From: Desulfobaculum bizertense DSM 18034
Lineage (GTDB): Bacteria; Desulfobacterota; Desulfovibrionia; Desulfovibrionales; Desulfovibrionaceae
Reading direction: 5' to 3'
Assembly (NCBI RefSeq): GCF_900167065.1
Contig: NZ_FUYA01000001.1
Location: 124,001 to 188,000, forward strand
DNA: 64,000 nucleotides
The position numbers were made by a program, and so were the translations under genes. The notes beneath the pieces are model-generated. The model did not search any database. It was not told where the DNA came from and worked only from the letters and a program-made list of their open reading frames with translations. Shown here one piece after another: positions 34,270-42,247 of this stretch. Every line of letters starts with the position of its first letter. Within the stretch, counting starts at the first letter, position 1.

Positions 34270-34876
34270 GTTGTACGGGACTTCGCAGCACATGTCATGC
34301 CGCAGCCTCTGCGGGGGATGCGGCACAGGATGCGGCTCATTTGCCATAAATTTATATGATGCAAGACGCGCTATGTGCCTGAACACGGGGGTGATGTCAA
34401 GTCGCAACCGGGGCATCTCGGACTCTTCCGTTTAGTCGTAAAAATGACAATAAAAACGTATCACGGGGCATTTTCTGTGCTCTGCGTTGTCGCGAGCACA
34501 CACCGCTCTTTTCTTCATACCGCAAAAGGCTTGGAAGTGCATGGAAAATGCGTCACCTTTTTGTGTTCTGATGCGTAAAGAATGGGAAGGCGGGAAAAAA
34601 AGTGTCAATGTTGAGGCTGCTTGCGCTGTTTGATTGCGAGTTCTGCCGTGGTGGGATGTGCTGAGTCTGCCGTTTTGAACATGTGCCAAAATCTGGCTCT
34701 GAAGAGCCTGGTTCTACAAAAAAGTCTCTTTCCCCGGCTCTGGGGAAATTTTTTATTTTTGCCCCTGTCCCTTGTGGAGGACATGGTATGCTTTCGGGTA
34801 CTGCCTTGACCAGAAATTCCTTCTGAGGCAGGTCTAGTGCAGTGAATATCCGGTTTTACCCGTAAGGAGAAAGAAG
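34270..34876. other. Non-coding stretch between rpmH and the LUD gene
   Basis: Within about 600 bp I find no supported gene and no DnaA-box cluster (TTATNCACA), so there is no sign of oriC although rpmH is often near it. A palindromic GC-rich segment, GCCGCAGCCTCTGCGG-like, lies near 34300-34325. The last 20 bp hold GTAAGGAGAAAG, the ribosome site of the next gene. Confidence 0.45.
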
Positions 34877-35533
34877 ATGACAAGTCCAGAAAGTCAGTTT
34901 GTTGCAGCGCGTACCGAAGAAGTGAAGGCTGCACTTGAGAAGAATAATTTTGAGGTTTATGTCGCAGAGAGCGTTCAGGCCGCACACGATATCGTTATGA
35001 ACGAGATTCTCCCTGAGCTGGCCGAAAAAGAAAACGCCAAGACTGTGAGCTTTGGAGGCTCCATGACGGTTGTTGACTCTGGCGTCTACGAAGATTTGAA
35101 AAAAGATGAGCGCTTTGAGCTTATCGACACCTACCTGCACGACGACGGCGTGCTGGAGCGTCGCCGCGAAGCGCTGCTTTCTGATGTTTTCCTGACGGGC
35201 ACCAACGCGCTGACCAGAAAAGGTGAGCTGGTAAACCTCGACTGTGTGGGCAATCGCATCGCAGGTATTGCCTGGGGTCCCCGTTCTGTTATCGTCATGG
35301 TGAGCGCCAACAAGATTGTGACCGACGTTGAGGCCGCAAAAGATCGCATCAAAAATTATGTTGCCCCGATGAACTGCATTCGCCTCAAGCGGAAAACTCC
35401 ATGCACCAAGACGCTGAAGTGTATGGACTGTTCCAGCCCTGACCGCATTTGCAACCACTGGCTGATTAGTGAAAAATCTTGGCCAGCAAAGCGCATCAAG
35501 GTTGTGCTGATTAACGATAACATTGGATATTAG
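34877..35533 (+). CDS. LUD (LutC/YkgG-like) domain protein
   Basis: A 218-residue protein of the LUD/DUF162 family: KTVSFGGSMTVVDSGVYEDL near residue 60, a central EALLSDVFLTGTNALTRKGELV, CVGNRIAGIAWGPRSVIVM and a cysteine-rich tail (CTKTLKCMDCSSPDRIC). Family members act with iron-sulfur and oxidoreductase partners in lactate oxidation, but this stand-alone version, without LutA/LutB neighbours, has no proven role. The tail cysteines could bind metal. AAGGAG precedes the ATG. The PAP2 gene starts 8 bp downstream, so they are probably co-transcribed. Confidence 0.85.
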   Translation: MTSPESQFVAARTEEVKAALEKNNFEVYVAESVQAAHDIVMNEILPELAEKENAKTVSFGGSMTVVDSGVYEDLKKDERFELIDTYLHDDGVLERRREALLSDVFLTGTNALTRKGELVNLDCVGNRIAGIAWGPRSVIVMVSANKIVTDVEAAKDRIKNYVAPMNCIRLKRKTPCTKTLKCMDCSSPDRICNHWLISEKSWPAKRIKVVLINDNIGY

Positions 35534-35541
35534 GACGGACT

Positions 35542-36159
35542 ATGTCATTTGCCACCCCGGTTTGGGACCAGACGATTTTTGAATTTTTCCACTACACACG
35601 AAATCAGGCCTTCGACTTCCTTGCTCCACTCTTTTCTTCTCCGGTTTTTTTGTGGGGTGTGGTCCTCGTGGGGCTGTTCTTTGGACTGAGAGGCTGGCCC
35701 CGCCGCCATCAGGTCCTTGTTGTGCTGTCCCTCCTTGCCCTGCTTGGAATGGCAGATGGTGGAACAAATATCGTTAAGAACCAGGTCGGGCGTGTGCGTC
35801 CCCTGAATGCGCTGGCGAGCGTGTATTTCCATGAAGATGGGAAATGGCAGCAACGCCCCGCGGATTTTGTGCAGACCAAGGAAAAAGGATCGTCCTTTCC
35901 TTCGGCCCATGCCGCAAATTCAATGGGCGTTGCCGTGCTTCTGGCGTTCTTTTTCCCTGCCTGCCGCAAGAGTATCTGGCTCTTTCCGATGCTGGTTGGC
36001 TGGTCACGCTTTTATCTTGCCAAGCATTATCCCATTGATGTGTGCTCAGGCTGGATTTTTGGCGCAGTCATGGCCGCAATCATCTGCGCCGTCCTTTTAT
36101 CGCTGTGCTCGCGGTCAATAAAAGAAATACGCTGGCGCCAGAACGGACGTCTTCAGTAG
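35542..36159 (+). CDS. PAP2-family membrane phosphatase
   Basis: A 205-residue protein with about five membrane helices and all three PAP2 motifs: KNQVGRVRP (KxxxxxxRP), PSAHA (the P-S-x-H motif) and SRFYLAKHYPIDV (SRxxxxxHxxxD). The active site faces the periplasm. Members dephosphorylate undecaprenyl pyrophosphate, phosphatidylglycerophosphate or phosphatidic acid; the sequence does not decide between them. It follows the LUD gene by 8 bp and is closed by a terminator. Confidence 0.9.
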   Translation: MSFATPVWDQTIFEFFHYTRNQAFDFLAPLFSSPVFLWGVVLVGLFFGLRGWPRRHQVLVVLSLLALLGMADGGTNIVKNQVGRVRPLNALASVYFHEDGKWQQRPADFVQTKEKGSSFPSAHAANSMGVAVLLAFFFPACRKSIWLFPMLVGWSRFYLAKHYPIDVCSGWIFGAVMAAIICAVLLSLCSRSIKEIRWRQNGRLQ

Positions 36160-36176
36160 TCTGGACAGAAAAAATA

Positions 36177-36213
36177 AAACGCCTCGCAGGGAATGCTGCG
36201 GGGCGTTTTTTTT
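36177..36213. terminator. Terminator between the PAP2 and VTT genes
   Basis: AACGCCTCGCAG and CTGCGGGGCGTT pair around GGAAT, with A and T tracts on both sides for the converging genes. Confidence 0.85.
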
Positions 36214-36230
36214 ACGTCTGTTCTCGCGGG

Positions 36231-36908
36231 CTAGTCTTCTGAATCTTCGAGAGGCAGGCTGTTTTTTCTGGCGCGGTAGAGCTTGAAGCCAAGCCACGTC
36301 GAAATGATAAACAGGGCGATGCTGAGGCTTGTGCGCCAGACAGGGTCAACATTGAAGCCACTGCCAAGCAGGGCAAAAATGAGTGTCTGTGGAATAAAGC
36401 CAATGGCAGAACCAAGGAGAAAGGGACCGCTTTTGACGCCAGTTACGCCTGCCAGCAGGTTGGTCAGAATGTTGCTGCCAACGGGCATGAAGCGGATGAC
36501 CAGCGCGGTGCTGATAGTGTTGTTTGTAAGAAAGCTGTCGACTTTTTGAATGCGTTTCCCAAAGCGGCGATTCACAAAACTGCGCCCAAAAAAACGGGAG
36601 TAGAAAAAGGCGAGGGCGCAGCCAATGGTTGTGGCCAGCGTACCGAGGGCTGTACCAGCAACAAATCCATAGGCATAGCCAGAAAGGAAACTAATGATCT
36701 GTCGGGGAAGTCCGACAGCCGTAAACAGTGCTCCGGCTCCCACAAAAAGGGTAATGCCATAGAGACCGTGGTTGCGGATGTGACTGTCTATCCAGCTTTC
36801 ATCCAGGGCATTGCCCAGATCAAAGGCCTGAAACAGCACGCCAATCCCGGCGAGAACGGCAAGCATGACAATGCCCTTGAGATACGTTTTGACCTGTTTT
36901 GGGTCCAC
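36231..36908 (-). CDS. TVP38/TMEM64 (VTT domain, DedA-like) membrane protein
   Basis: About 225 residues with five or six hydrophobic segments and the VTT-domain core: GITLFVGAGALFTAVGLPRQ, FLSGYAYGFVAGTALGTLA, FFYSRFFGR and IRFMPVGSNILTNLLAGVTGVK. Related proteins are implicated in lipid scrambling or undecaprenyl-phosphate recycling. The start is placed at GTG 36908 because AGGAG lies 6 bp upstream; a longer version from ATG 36947 would overlap the preceding small gene. It is third in the GT2, LAB_N-like, VTT operon. Confidence 0.85.
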   Translation of the reverse strand: MDPKQVKTYLKGIVMLAVLAGIGVLFQAFDLGNALDESWIDSHIRNHGLYGITLFVGAGALFTAVGLPRQIISFLSGYAYGFVAGTALGTLATTIGCALAFFYSRFFGRSFVNRRFGKRIQKVDSFLTNNTISTALVIRFMPVGSNILTNLLAGVTGVKSGPFLLGSAIGFIPQTLIFALLGSGFNVDPVWRTSLSIALFIISTWLGFKLYRARKNSLPLEDSED

Positions 36909-36933
36909 GAGGTTCTCCTGTGGTGTGGGGACG

Positions 36934-37167
36934 TCAGCGCTGGACATCCCGCATGCACAACCAGAATACAGCAGAGACAAGGAGCTGACCACAGGCGAGA
37001 ACGAGGTCGTGGAGCAAGACTGCTCCTCCGAGAACACAAAAAGCTCCTGCGGCTGCAAGTAGGACAGCTGTAAAAGAGGGCGCGTGCTTGCGAAAGAGGG
37101 TGTATATGAGTCTTCCCTGGAGGCACACTCCGATGATGAGTGTCCAGAAGGGAAGCTGAGTGGTCAT
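36934..37167 (-). CDS. Small membrane protein, lipid-A-biosynthesis N-terminal-domain-like
   Basis: Seventy-seven residues with three hydrophobic segments: FWTLIIGVCLQGRLIYTLF, AVLLAAAGAFCVLGGAVLL and LVLACGQLLVSAVFWL. The order GxxxQxRxIY followed by a later GQLL fits the LAB_N domain, which often stands alone next to a dolichol-phosphate-mannose-type glycosyltransferase, exactly the gene upstream here (8 bp between stop and ATG). Such small proteins may help glycosylation of a membrane lipid carrier. The family call is by pattern and context; the coding call is firmer. Confidence 0.65.
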   Translation of the reverse strand: MTTQLPFWTLIIGVCLQGRLIYTLFRKHAPSFTAVLLAAAGAFCVLGGAVLLHDLVLACGQLLVSAVFWLCMRDVQR

Positions 37168-37175
37168 TGTCTGGG

Positions 37176-37904
37176 CTAGTTCTTTTCTTTTATCTGATAC
37201 TGGACGAAACGCTGCTGCATCCAGCGCACTGCAATCAGGTCATAGGAGGATGCCTTGAGGCGGTCCCATGTGCCGTATTTGCTCACACCATGCTGGCGGT
37301 GGCGGTGATTGACGGGCTGTTCTTCGACCTTGGCGCCGTGCATTTTCATAAGCGTTGGCAGGAAGCGGTGCATGCCTGTAAACATGGGCAGCTTCTGAGC
37401 CATGTCTGTGCGCATGATTTTGAGCGAGCAGCCTGTGTCGTGTACGCCAACTTCTTTGGTCATGGCGTTACGGACTTTGTTGGCAATGCGGGAGCTAACG
37501 CGCTTGACGGCGGTGTCCTTACGATTCACACGCCAGCCAATGACCATATCGGCATCATTGGTCTGCATGTTCTGGATCATGGCAGGAATGTCTGCGGGAT
37601 CGTTCTGGAGATCGGCGTCCATAGTAATAATGACATCGCTCTTAGCAGCTGCAAAGCCAGCGCCAAAGGCAGCAGACTGACCGCAGTTCTGTGCAAAAGC
37701 CAGATATCGGACATGCTCGTCCTGCTCAGCAAGATTTTTAATGACCTCCAGAGAGGTATCTGTGCTGGCGTCATCAACAAAAAGTACCGTCCACTCAACG
37801 ATGGTGCGGTCCATTGCTTTGCTGATTTCCTTAAACAATATGGGGAGGTTCTCTTCCTCGTTAAAAACGGGGATAACCAGTGTCGCTGTTTTTATGTTGT
37901 TCAT
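37176..37904 (-). CDS. Family 2 glycosyltransferase (DPM1/ArnC-like catalytic part)
   Basis: A 242-residue GT-A enzyme with no membrane helices. It shows LVIPVFNEEENLP, VLFVDDASTDTS, FAQNCGQSAAFGAGFAAA and the metal-binding DADLQNDP, all typical of transferases that load a sugar onto a polyprenyl phosphate. VNHRHRQHGVSKYG near the C-terminus is also characteristic. Usually such proteins carry two C-terminal helices; here they are absent and the next gene supplies a small membrane protein. It is the first gene of a three-gene leftward operon. Donor sugar is unknown. Confidence 0.9.
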   Translation of the reverse strand: MNNIKTATLVIPVFNEEENLPILFKEISKAMDRTIVEWTVLFVDDASTDTSLEVIKNLAEQDEHVRYLAFAQNCGQSAAFGAGFAAAKSDVIITMDADLQNDPADIPAMIQNMQTNDADMVIGWRVNRKDTAVKRVSSRIANKVRNAMTKEVGVHDTGCSLKIMRTDMAQKLPMFTGMHRFLPTLMKMHGAKVEEQPVNHRHRQHGVSKYGTWDRLKASSYDLIAVRWMQQRFVQYQIKEKN

Positions 37905-37947
37905 GACCGGACTTGGATAGTCAATTTAAAAAAACTTGTAAATAGTG

Positions 37948-37976
37948 TTGACACTTGTGTGCCGGGGCTGTAAACA
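37948..37976 (+). promoter_or_regulatory. Promoter for the initiator tRNA genes
   Basis: A perfect -35 TTGACA and a TAAACA -10 separated by 17 bp, about 20 bp before the first tRNA. Confidence 0.65.
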
Positions 37977-37994
37977 CTCAGTTCTCGACAGCGT

Positions 37995-38071
37995 TGCGGG
38001 GTGGAGCAGCACGGTAGCTCGTCGGGCTCATAACCCGAAGGCCAGGGGTTCAAATCCTCTCCCCGCTACCA
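37995..38071 (+). tRNA. Initiator tRNA-fMet (CAT), copy 1
   Basis: Seventy-seven bases including CCA. The three G-C pairs of the anticodon stem (GGG-CTCATAA-CCC) and a non-Watson-Crick 1:72 position mark it as an initiator. Here position 1:72 is T:T, not the usual C:A. The T arm has GTTCAAAT. Confidence 0.93.
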
Positions 38072-38171
38072 ATCATATTTTGAAAACCATCTGGTTTTGA
38101 ATTGTGACAATGTCGAGAGTGCTGACGAAAGTCAGCAGAAAAACATCATAGCATAATTTGATGAGAAGTGG

Positions 38172-38248
38172 TGCGGGGTGGAGCAGCACGGTAGCTCGTC
38201 GGGCTCATAACCCGAAGGCCAGGGGTTCAAATCCTCTCCCCGCTACCA
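38172..38248 (+). tRNA. Initiator tRNA-fMet (CAT), copy 2
   Basis: Identical to copy 1 over all 77 bases, separated by a 100-bp spacer with no gene. The two are probably one transcript ended by the hairpin at 38259. Confidence 0.93.
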
Positions 38249-38258
38249 ATGATTATAC

Positions 38259-38283
38259 AGGGTTCTTCGGAACCCTTTTTTTG
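38259..38283 (+). terminator. Terminator of the tRNA-fMet unit
   Basis: GGGTTC and GAACCC enclose a TTCG tetraloop and are followed by eight T residues. Confidence 0.85.
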
Positions 38284-38298
38284 TGGGCAATGGCCCAG

Positions 38299-38350
38299 TA
38301 AAAAGCGCTTCATTTCAAAGCTTGTGATGTTTTGAGATGAAGCGCTTTTT
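38299..38350. terminator. Long hairpin, terminator for the leftward small gene
   Basis: AAAAAGCGCTTCAT and ATGAAGCGCTTTTT are perfectly complementary, with an inner TCAAA/TTTGA pairing, giving a long stem with a T tract when read leftward. Confidence 0.7.
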
Positions 38351-38430
38351 GGATGATATAGAATTTTTGGCGAGCAAGCGGTACGGCCTGCTTGTCGTCT
38401 CTGTATTTTTGTCGCGCGTATTGGGTTCTG

Positions 38431-38646
38431 TCAGCATTTGTACACGCAGAGAAGAACGAGAGCCGAAACAAGAAGCGCTATGAGCGGAGAAAGAATTTTA
38501 AAAAGAAAGAGAATGAACAATGCGAGAAGAATACATCCAAGTATTTTGAGTAAAAGTTTCGAGATGCCAAAGGCAAAAGAAACAAGCATTGTCAGAATGA
38601 AGAAAATGCACAGAATTGCGATGAGTAAAATTGCGATGTTGAGCAT
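38431..38646 (-). CDS. Small, very hydrophobic membrane protein, unknown
   Basis: Seventy-one residues, nearly all Leu, Ile, Phe, Val and Ala, forming two or three membrane spans (AILLIAILCIFFILTMLV; LLKILGCILLALFILFLF; LLVSALVLLCVYKC). There is no clear Shine-Dalgarno sequence, which lowers confidence. In favour, a good promoter lies just upstream and a long terminator hairpin about 80 bp downstream, so the frame exactly fills a small transcription unit. I recognise no family. The opposite strand also has an open frame, but it is basic and low in quality. Confidence 0.5.
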   Translation of the reverse strand: MLNIAILLIAILCIFFILTMLVSFAFGISKLLLKILGCILLALFILFLFKILSPLIALLVSALVLLCVYKC

Positions 38647-38676
38647 ATCGGGAATGTGTTTGAGATAAAAGAGTTT

Positions 38677-38705
38677 TCGATATCGAAGCGGACGTGCTCG
38701 GTCAA
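38677..38705 (-). promoter_or_regulatory. Promoter for the small hydrophobic protein
   Basis: On the minus strand TTGACC and TATCGA are 17 bp apart, giving a leader of about 25 bases before the ATG at 38646. Confidence 0.5.
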
Positions 38706-38739
38706 GTCCTTGAAATGTTCTGTTTTTTCCCTTGATAAA

Positions 38740-38772
38740 AAGAAAGGCCGAAGCGTGTGCTTCGGCCTTTTG
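38740..38772. terminator. Terminator after the SIMPL gene
   Basis: AAAGGCCGAAGC and GCTTCGGCCTTT form a perfect 12-base stem with a GTGT loop. It ends the leftward SIMPL transcript. Confidence 0.85.
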
Positions 38773-38783
38773 CTGTATGCAGC

Positions 38784-39497
38784 TTAGTCCTGCAAGAAAT
38801 AGTCGATGGTCGTGACCACCCGGACTTTTTTGATTTCCGGGGTGTTGGCATCACGGTTATTGATGGAGAACAGTCCCTGTGTTGCCCGGCGGATGCTTCC
38901 GACGGAGCTTCCGGAATCCTTGGCGAACTGGCCAGCGGCCTTGCGCGCATTTTGCGTTGCTTCGGCGATCATTTCTGGCTTGATGGAATTGAGTCCGGTG
39001 AAGCTGAACTGGGGCATTGCGCCGTAGTCCTGCGACAGGGCCACGCCAGCAGCAACGAGTTTGCCTGACTGGGCCATGGCTTTTTTGAGTTCCATGACCT
39101 TCCGGGTATGGACCGTCACAGTGACTCGGCCAGAGTAGCGGGCTGAGGGTGGACGGTCTCCACCATAGCCCTGTGCCTGATAGTCTGTGATCTGGGGAAC
39201 TGAACGGCCAATCTCGTCATCAGCAAAGCCCTGTTCCTTGAGGAAGTTCACGATGGTCCGATCGCTGGAGGCAATGGACTGCTGAAGCTCTGGGAGCTGG
39301 CCTGCCGTGGCCGTGAACGTGATGGGCCATATGGCAAGGTCTGCCTTGACCTCGCGTTCAGCAAGGCCTTTGACCGTGACAAAGCGCTGTGCGGCTTTGA
39401 TTTGCATTAGGCCACCAGCAAGGAAATATCCTGCAAGGGAAAGTCCAATGGCAATGCACAGTCCGAGAATAAGCGCTGAACTGCGGGAATGATTCAT
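38784..39497 (-). CDS. SIMPL (DUF541) domain protein
   Basis: A 237-residue protein with an N-terminal membrane anchor or signal (SALILGLCIAIGLSLAGYFLAGG) and one SIMPL domain: VTVKGLAEREVKADLAIWPI at the start, SVPQITDYQAQGYGG, an MELKKAMAQSGKLVAAGVAL segment and the end KKVRVVTTIDYFLQD. SIMPL proteins form oligomeric rings, some in the periplasm with roles in oxidative stress, but the function of most is unknown. The ATG at 39497 is chosen for AAGGG about 8 bp upstream. It is monocistronic. Confidence 0.85.
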   Translation of the reverse strand: MNHSRSSALILGLCIAIGLSLAGYFLAGGLMQIKAAQRFVTVKGLAEREVKADLAIWPITFTATAGQLPELQQSIASSDRTIVNFLKEQGFADDEIGRSVPQITDYQAQGYGGDRPPSARYSGRVTVTVHTRKVMELKKAMAQSGKLVAAGVALSQDYGAMPQFSFTGLNSIKPEMIAEATQNARKAAGQFAKDSGSSVGSIRRATQGLFSINNRDANTPEIKKVRVVTTIDYFLQD

Positions 39498-39797
39498 GAG
39501 AAAACCCTTTGGTTGAAAGTCCACAGAGAGTGTTCATGATAAGCGGAGCCAGAGGGAAGGTAAAGCATTCGCACTCTGTTGTCTGGGAACTTTTGCCCCG
39601 TCCTGTGCGGGGATGCCACAGATGCCTGCTTTTCAGCAGGGGGCGAGTATGGTACGCAATCCCCTAGACCCATTCTTGAATTTTATGCTTATTATGTGTT
39701 GCAGCGAAGGCTGGACAGCACATCTCTATACACTGGGGTTGAGTAATCTTCCCTTTGCACGCCTTTCGACAGGTCGGAAGGAGAAGGAGAATATATC

Positions 39798-40178
39798 GTG
39801 CCGAGCGAAAAGAATGTTAAGATTATTAAAGGCTATATCCAAAAATATACTCAGAAAACCGGGACATTTACGCATCCTGACCCGGAAGTGACTGACGCTG
39901 TTGTACATGGCCTTGCAGCGCATATGGATGATCTGGGCAAGCCACTGTGTCCGTGCCGCTTTTATCCTGACAAGCACGAAGAGATTAAGCAGCGGACTTG
40001 GATTTGTCCCTGTGACGACATGCAGCAGTACAAGTATTGTCACTGCATGCTCTTTGTGGCAGAAAACGGTTCTCCCATTACGGAGTATCTGCCAGAAGAC
40101 CATGACGGTCGCCTTGCCTATGGCGAGGTCAAGGACCCTGCTCCGGACAAGGCTCCCCGCTGCTGTCTGAAAAAATAG
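39798..40178 (+). CDS. Ferredoxin:thioredoxin reductase catalytic-subunit-like protein (first of two)
   Basis: A 126-residue protein with the FTR catalytic-subunit cysteine pattern: PLCPCRFY (CPC), RTWICPCDDM (CPC) and KYCHCMLFV (CHC). In FTR these hold a [4Fe-4S] cluster next to a redox disulfide and pass ferredoxin electrons to thioredoxin. It has a GTG start with GGAGAAGGAG about 8 bp upstream. No FTR variable subunit is present; such stand-alone forms are found in anaerobes. The double CC near the C-terminus (PRCCLKK) is extra. It is monocistronic with its own terminator. A second homologue is at 52721. Confidence 0.88.
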   Translation: MPSEKNVKIIKGYIQKYTQKTGTFTHPDPEVTDAVVHGLAAHMDDLGKPLCPCRFYPDKHEEIKQRTWICPCDDMQQYKYCHCMLFVAENGSPITEYLPEDHDGRLAYGEVKDPAPDKAPRCCLKK

Positions 40179-40195
40179 CACCCTCGTAAGATTAT

Positions 40196-40227
40196 GGCGC
40201 TCTGCACATGCAGGGCGCTTTTTTTTG
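40196..40227 (+). terminator. Terminator after the FTR-like gene
   Basis: GGCGCTCTGC and GCAGGGCGC pair around ACAT and are followed by eight T residues. Confidence 0.85.
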
Positions 40228-40230
40228 TGC

Positions 40231-40262
40231 AAAAAAAAGCCCGACACACAAGGTGCCGGGCA
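40231..40262 (-). terminator. Terminator of the thi operon
   Basis: On the minus strand GCCCGGCAC and GTCGGGC form a stem followed by eight T residues, just past the thiC stop. Confidence 0.8.
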
Positions 40263-40286
40263 GGGTGGAGAAGGAATGGGGAAAAC

Positions 40287-41591
40287 TTATTTGGCCATAC
40301 CGAGGTCTTTCCCTTCGCGGACACGCTTCATGGTACGCATGGCGCACATTTTACCGCACATGGAACAGGAGTCTTCAACTTCGGGCTGGGAGGCCTGACG
40401 GTATTCACGCGGGCGTTCGGGGTCGAGAGCCAGACCAAACTGGCCGCACCAGTCAAAGTCTGCGCGGGCACGGGCCATTGCGTTGTCGCGGTCGCGGGAG
40501 CCTGGAATCTTTTTCGCCATGTCTGCTGCGTGTGCTGCAATCTGGGTGGCGATGATGCCTTCTTTCATGTCGTCAAGGTCGGGCAGGCGCAGATGCTCTG
40601 CCGGTGTGACGTAGCACAGGAAGTCTGCACCAGCCGCAGCGGCAATAGCGCCACCAATGGCAGCGGTGATGTGGTCATAGCCGGGAGCGATGTCGGTGAC
40701 CAGCGGTCCGAGAACGTAGAACGGGGCACCGTGGCAGAGGCGCTTTTCCATCATGACGTTGCCGGGGATTTCGTCCATGCACATGTGGCCGGGACCTTCG
40801 ATCATGACCTGAACATTACGCTCCCATGCGCGCTTGGTCAGCTCGCCGAGGGTAATCAGCTCTTCGACCTGAGCGGCGTCGGTGGAGTCAGCAAGGCAGC
40901 CGGGACGGCAGCCGTCACCAAGGCTCAGGGTCACATCGTGCTTTTCGCAGATGTCGAGCAGTCGGTCATAGTGCTCGTAGAACGGGTTCTCTTTGTCGTT
41001 CTGTTCCATCCATGCGTAGAGCAGGGAGCCGCCGCGGGAAACGATGCTGGTGATACGCTCGTTTTTGCGAATACGCTCGGCAGCAGCACGGTTCAGGCCT
41101 GCGTGGATGGTCAGGAAGTCAACGCCGTCTTCAACGTGGCGTTCAACAACCTTAAAAAATTCTTCGGTGCTGATGTCTTTGAGTTCCTTGTCGTAGAAAC
41201 CAACAGCATCATACATGGGCACGGTACCGATCATGGCCGGGGAAATTTCCACGAGGCGAGAGCGGAATTCCTGTGTCTTGCCAAAGCAGGACAGATCCAT
41301 GATGGATTCGGCACCAAGGCGCAGGGCGTGGCGGACTTTGTCCAGCTCCAGCTCAACATCATTGGCGTCCTTGGAAATGCCAAGGTTGACGTTCACCTTG
41401 GTGCGCATGCCTTCACCAACACCTTCGGGCACGATGGAGTGGTGATTTTTGTTACAGGGGATGATGCAGGTGCCCTTGGCGAGCTTTGCCATCAGGTCGT
41501 CGACCCGCATGTTTTCTTTTTCTGCAACAGTCTTGATCTGCTCGGTAACGATGCCTTTTCTGGCAGCGTCCATCTGCGTTGTATAGGTCAT
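40287..41591 (-). CDS. thiC: Phosphomethylpyrimidine synthase ThiC
   Basis: ThiC is a radical-SAM enzyme that rearranges aminoimidazole ribotide into the HMP pyrimidine of thiamine. The 434-residue product is the short form without the N-terminal extension. It shows [63 protein letters not shown] and the C-terminal cluster motif CSMCGKMC, which has a CX2CX3C spacing as in anaerobe-type enzymes. The ATG at 41591 overlaps the end of thiE by 4 bp. It is the last gene of thiSGHFEC. Confidence 0.96.
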   Translation of the reverse strand: MTYTTQMDAARKGIVTEQIKTVAEKENMRVDDLMAKLAKGTCIIPCNKNHHSIVPEGVGEGMRTKVNVNLGISKDANDVELELDKVRHALRLGAESIMDLSCFGKTQEFRSRLVEISPAMIGTVPMYDAVGFYDKELKDISTEEFFKVVERHVEDGVDFLTIHAGLNRAAAERIRKNERITSIVSRGGSLLYAWMEQNDKENPFYEHYDRLLDICEKHDVTLSLGDGCRPGCLADSTDAAQVEELITLGELTKRAWERNVQVMIEGPGHMCMDEIPGNVMMEKRLCHGAPFYVLGPLVTDIAPGYDHITAAIGGAIAAAAGADFLCYVTPAEHLRLPDLDDMKEGIIATQIAAHAADMAKKIPGSRDRDNAMARARADFDWCGQFGLALDPERPREYRQASQPEVEDSCSMCGKMCAMRTMKRVREGKDLGMAK

Positions 41592-42247
41592 GTTCGTCTT
41601 TCCTTTGTTTGAGCCACAATCTGGCGAATGTCGTGAATTTTTTGCGTGATGTCGGCCGCACCGACGATTTCCGTCACAAGGGCAACACAGTGTGCACCGT
41701 GCTGCACCACCTGGCTGATGTTCTTTTCCTTGATGCCGCCGATGGCGACAAAGGGGAGCGCAATGTTTTTGACCACCCAGTCGAGGTAGTCGAGACCAAC
41801 GGCCGCGCACACATCCTCTTTGGTCTGGGTTGGGAAAATTGGCCCGACGCCAATGTAGTCGGCTCCCCGTCGTACAGCGTCCTGTGCCTGCTCCGGGGAG
41901 TGTGTGGACAGTCCAATAGCCATGTCTGGGCCGACAAGTTCGCGTACAGCTTCAATGGGCAGATCTTCCTGCCCGATGTGAACGCCGTCGGCATGGACAA
42001 GCATGGCGAGGTCAATGTCGTCATTGACGATAAACGCGGCACCCGTGGCCCGGGTCATGTCCCGGATGGCCCGGCATTCCTCAAGCTTGGCGCCCATTTT
42101 TTTCTTTTTTTCGCGGTACTGAATAAGGCGAATGCCCGAATCCAGCATGTTCTGCACCACCTCAATGTTGCTTCGTCCGCGAGAAAACTGTTCGCCCGAA
42201 AGGCAGTAAATGTCTGTGTCGAGAATCGTGTGTCTGGATATACTCAT
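41588..42247 (-). CDS. thiE: Thiamine-phosphate synthase ThiE
   Basis: ThiE joins HMP pyrophosphate with the thiazole phosphate to give thiamine monophosphate. The 219-residue TIM-barrel protein shows [62 protein letters not shown] and [12 protein letters not shown], all standard. Its start overlaps the thiF stop by 4 bp, and its stop overlaps the thiC start. No HMP-phosphate kinase (thiD) is in this operon and none is fused, so it must lie elsewhere. Confidence 0.95.
   Translation of the reverse strand: MSISRHTILDTDIYCLSGEQFSRGRSNIEVVQNMLDSGIRLIQYREKKKKMGAKLEECRAIRDMTRATGAAFIVNDDIDLAMLVHADGVHIGQEDLPIEAVRELVGPDMAIGLSTHSPEQAQDAVRRGADYIGVGPIFPTQTKEDVCAAVGLDYLDWVVKNIALPFVAIGGIKEKNISQVVQHGAHCVALVTEIVGAADITQKIHDIRQIVAQTKERRT

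Noticed and set aside
34209-34876. Chromosomal origin near rpmH
   Set aside because: No DnaA-box cluster, no AT-rich unwinding stretch and no dnaA or dnaN in the window.
38438-38668. 76-residue plus-strand frame opposite the small hydrophobic gene
   Set aside because: Very basic composition typical of the complement of a hydrophobic frame, and no promoter in that direction after the tRNA terminator.
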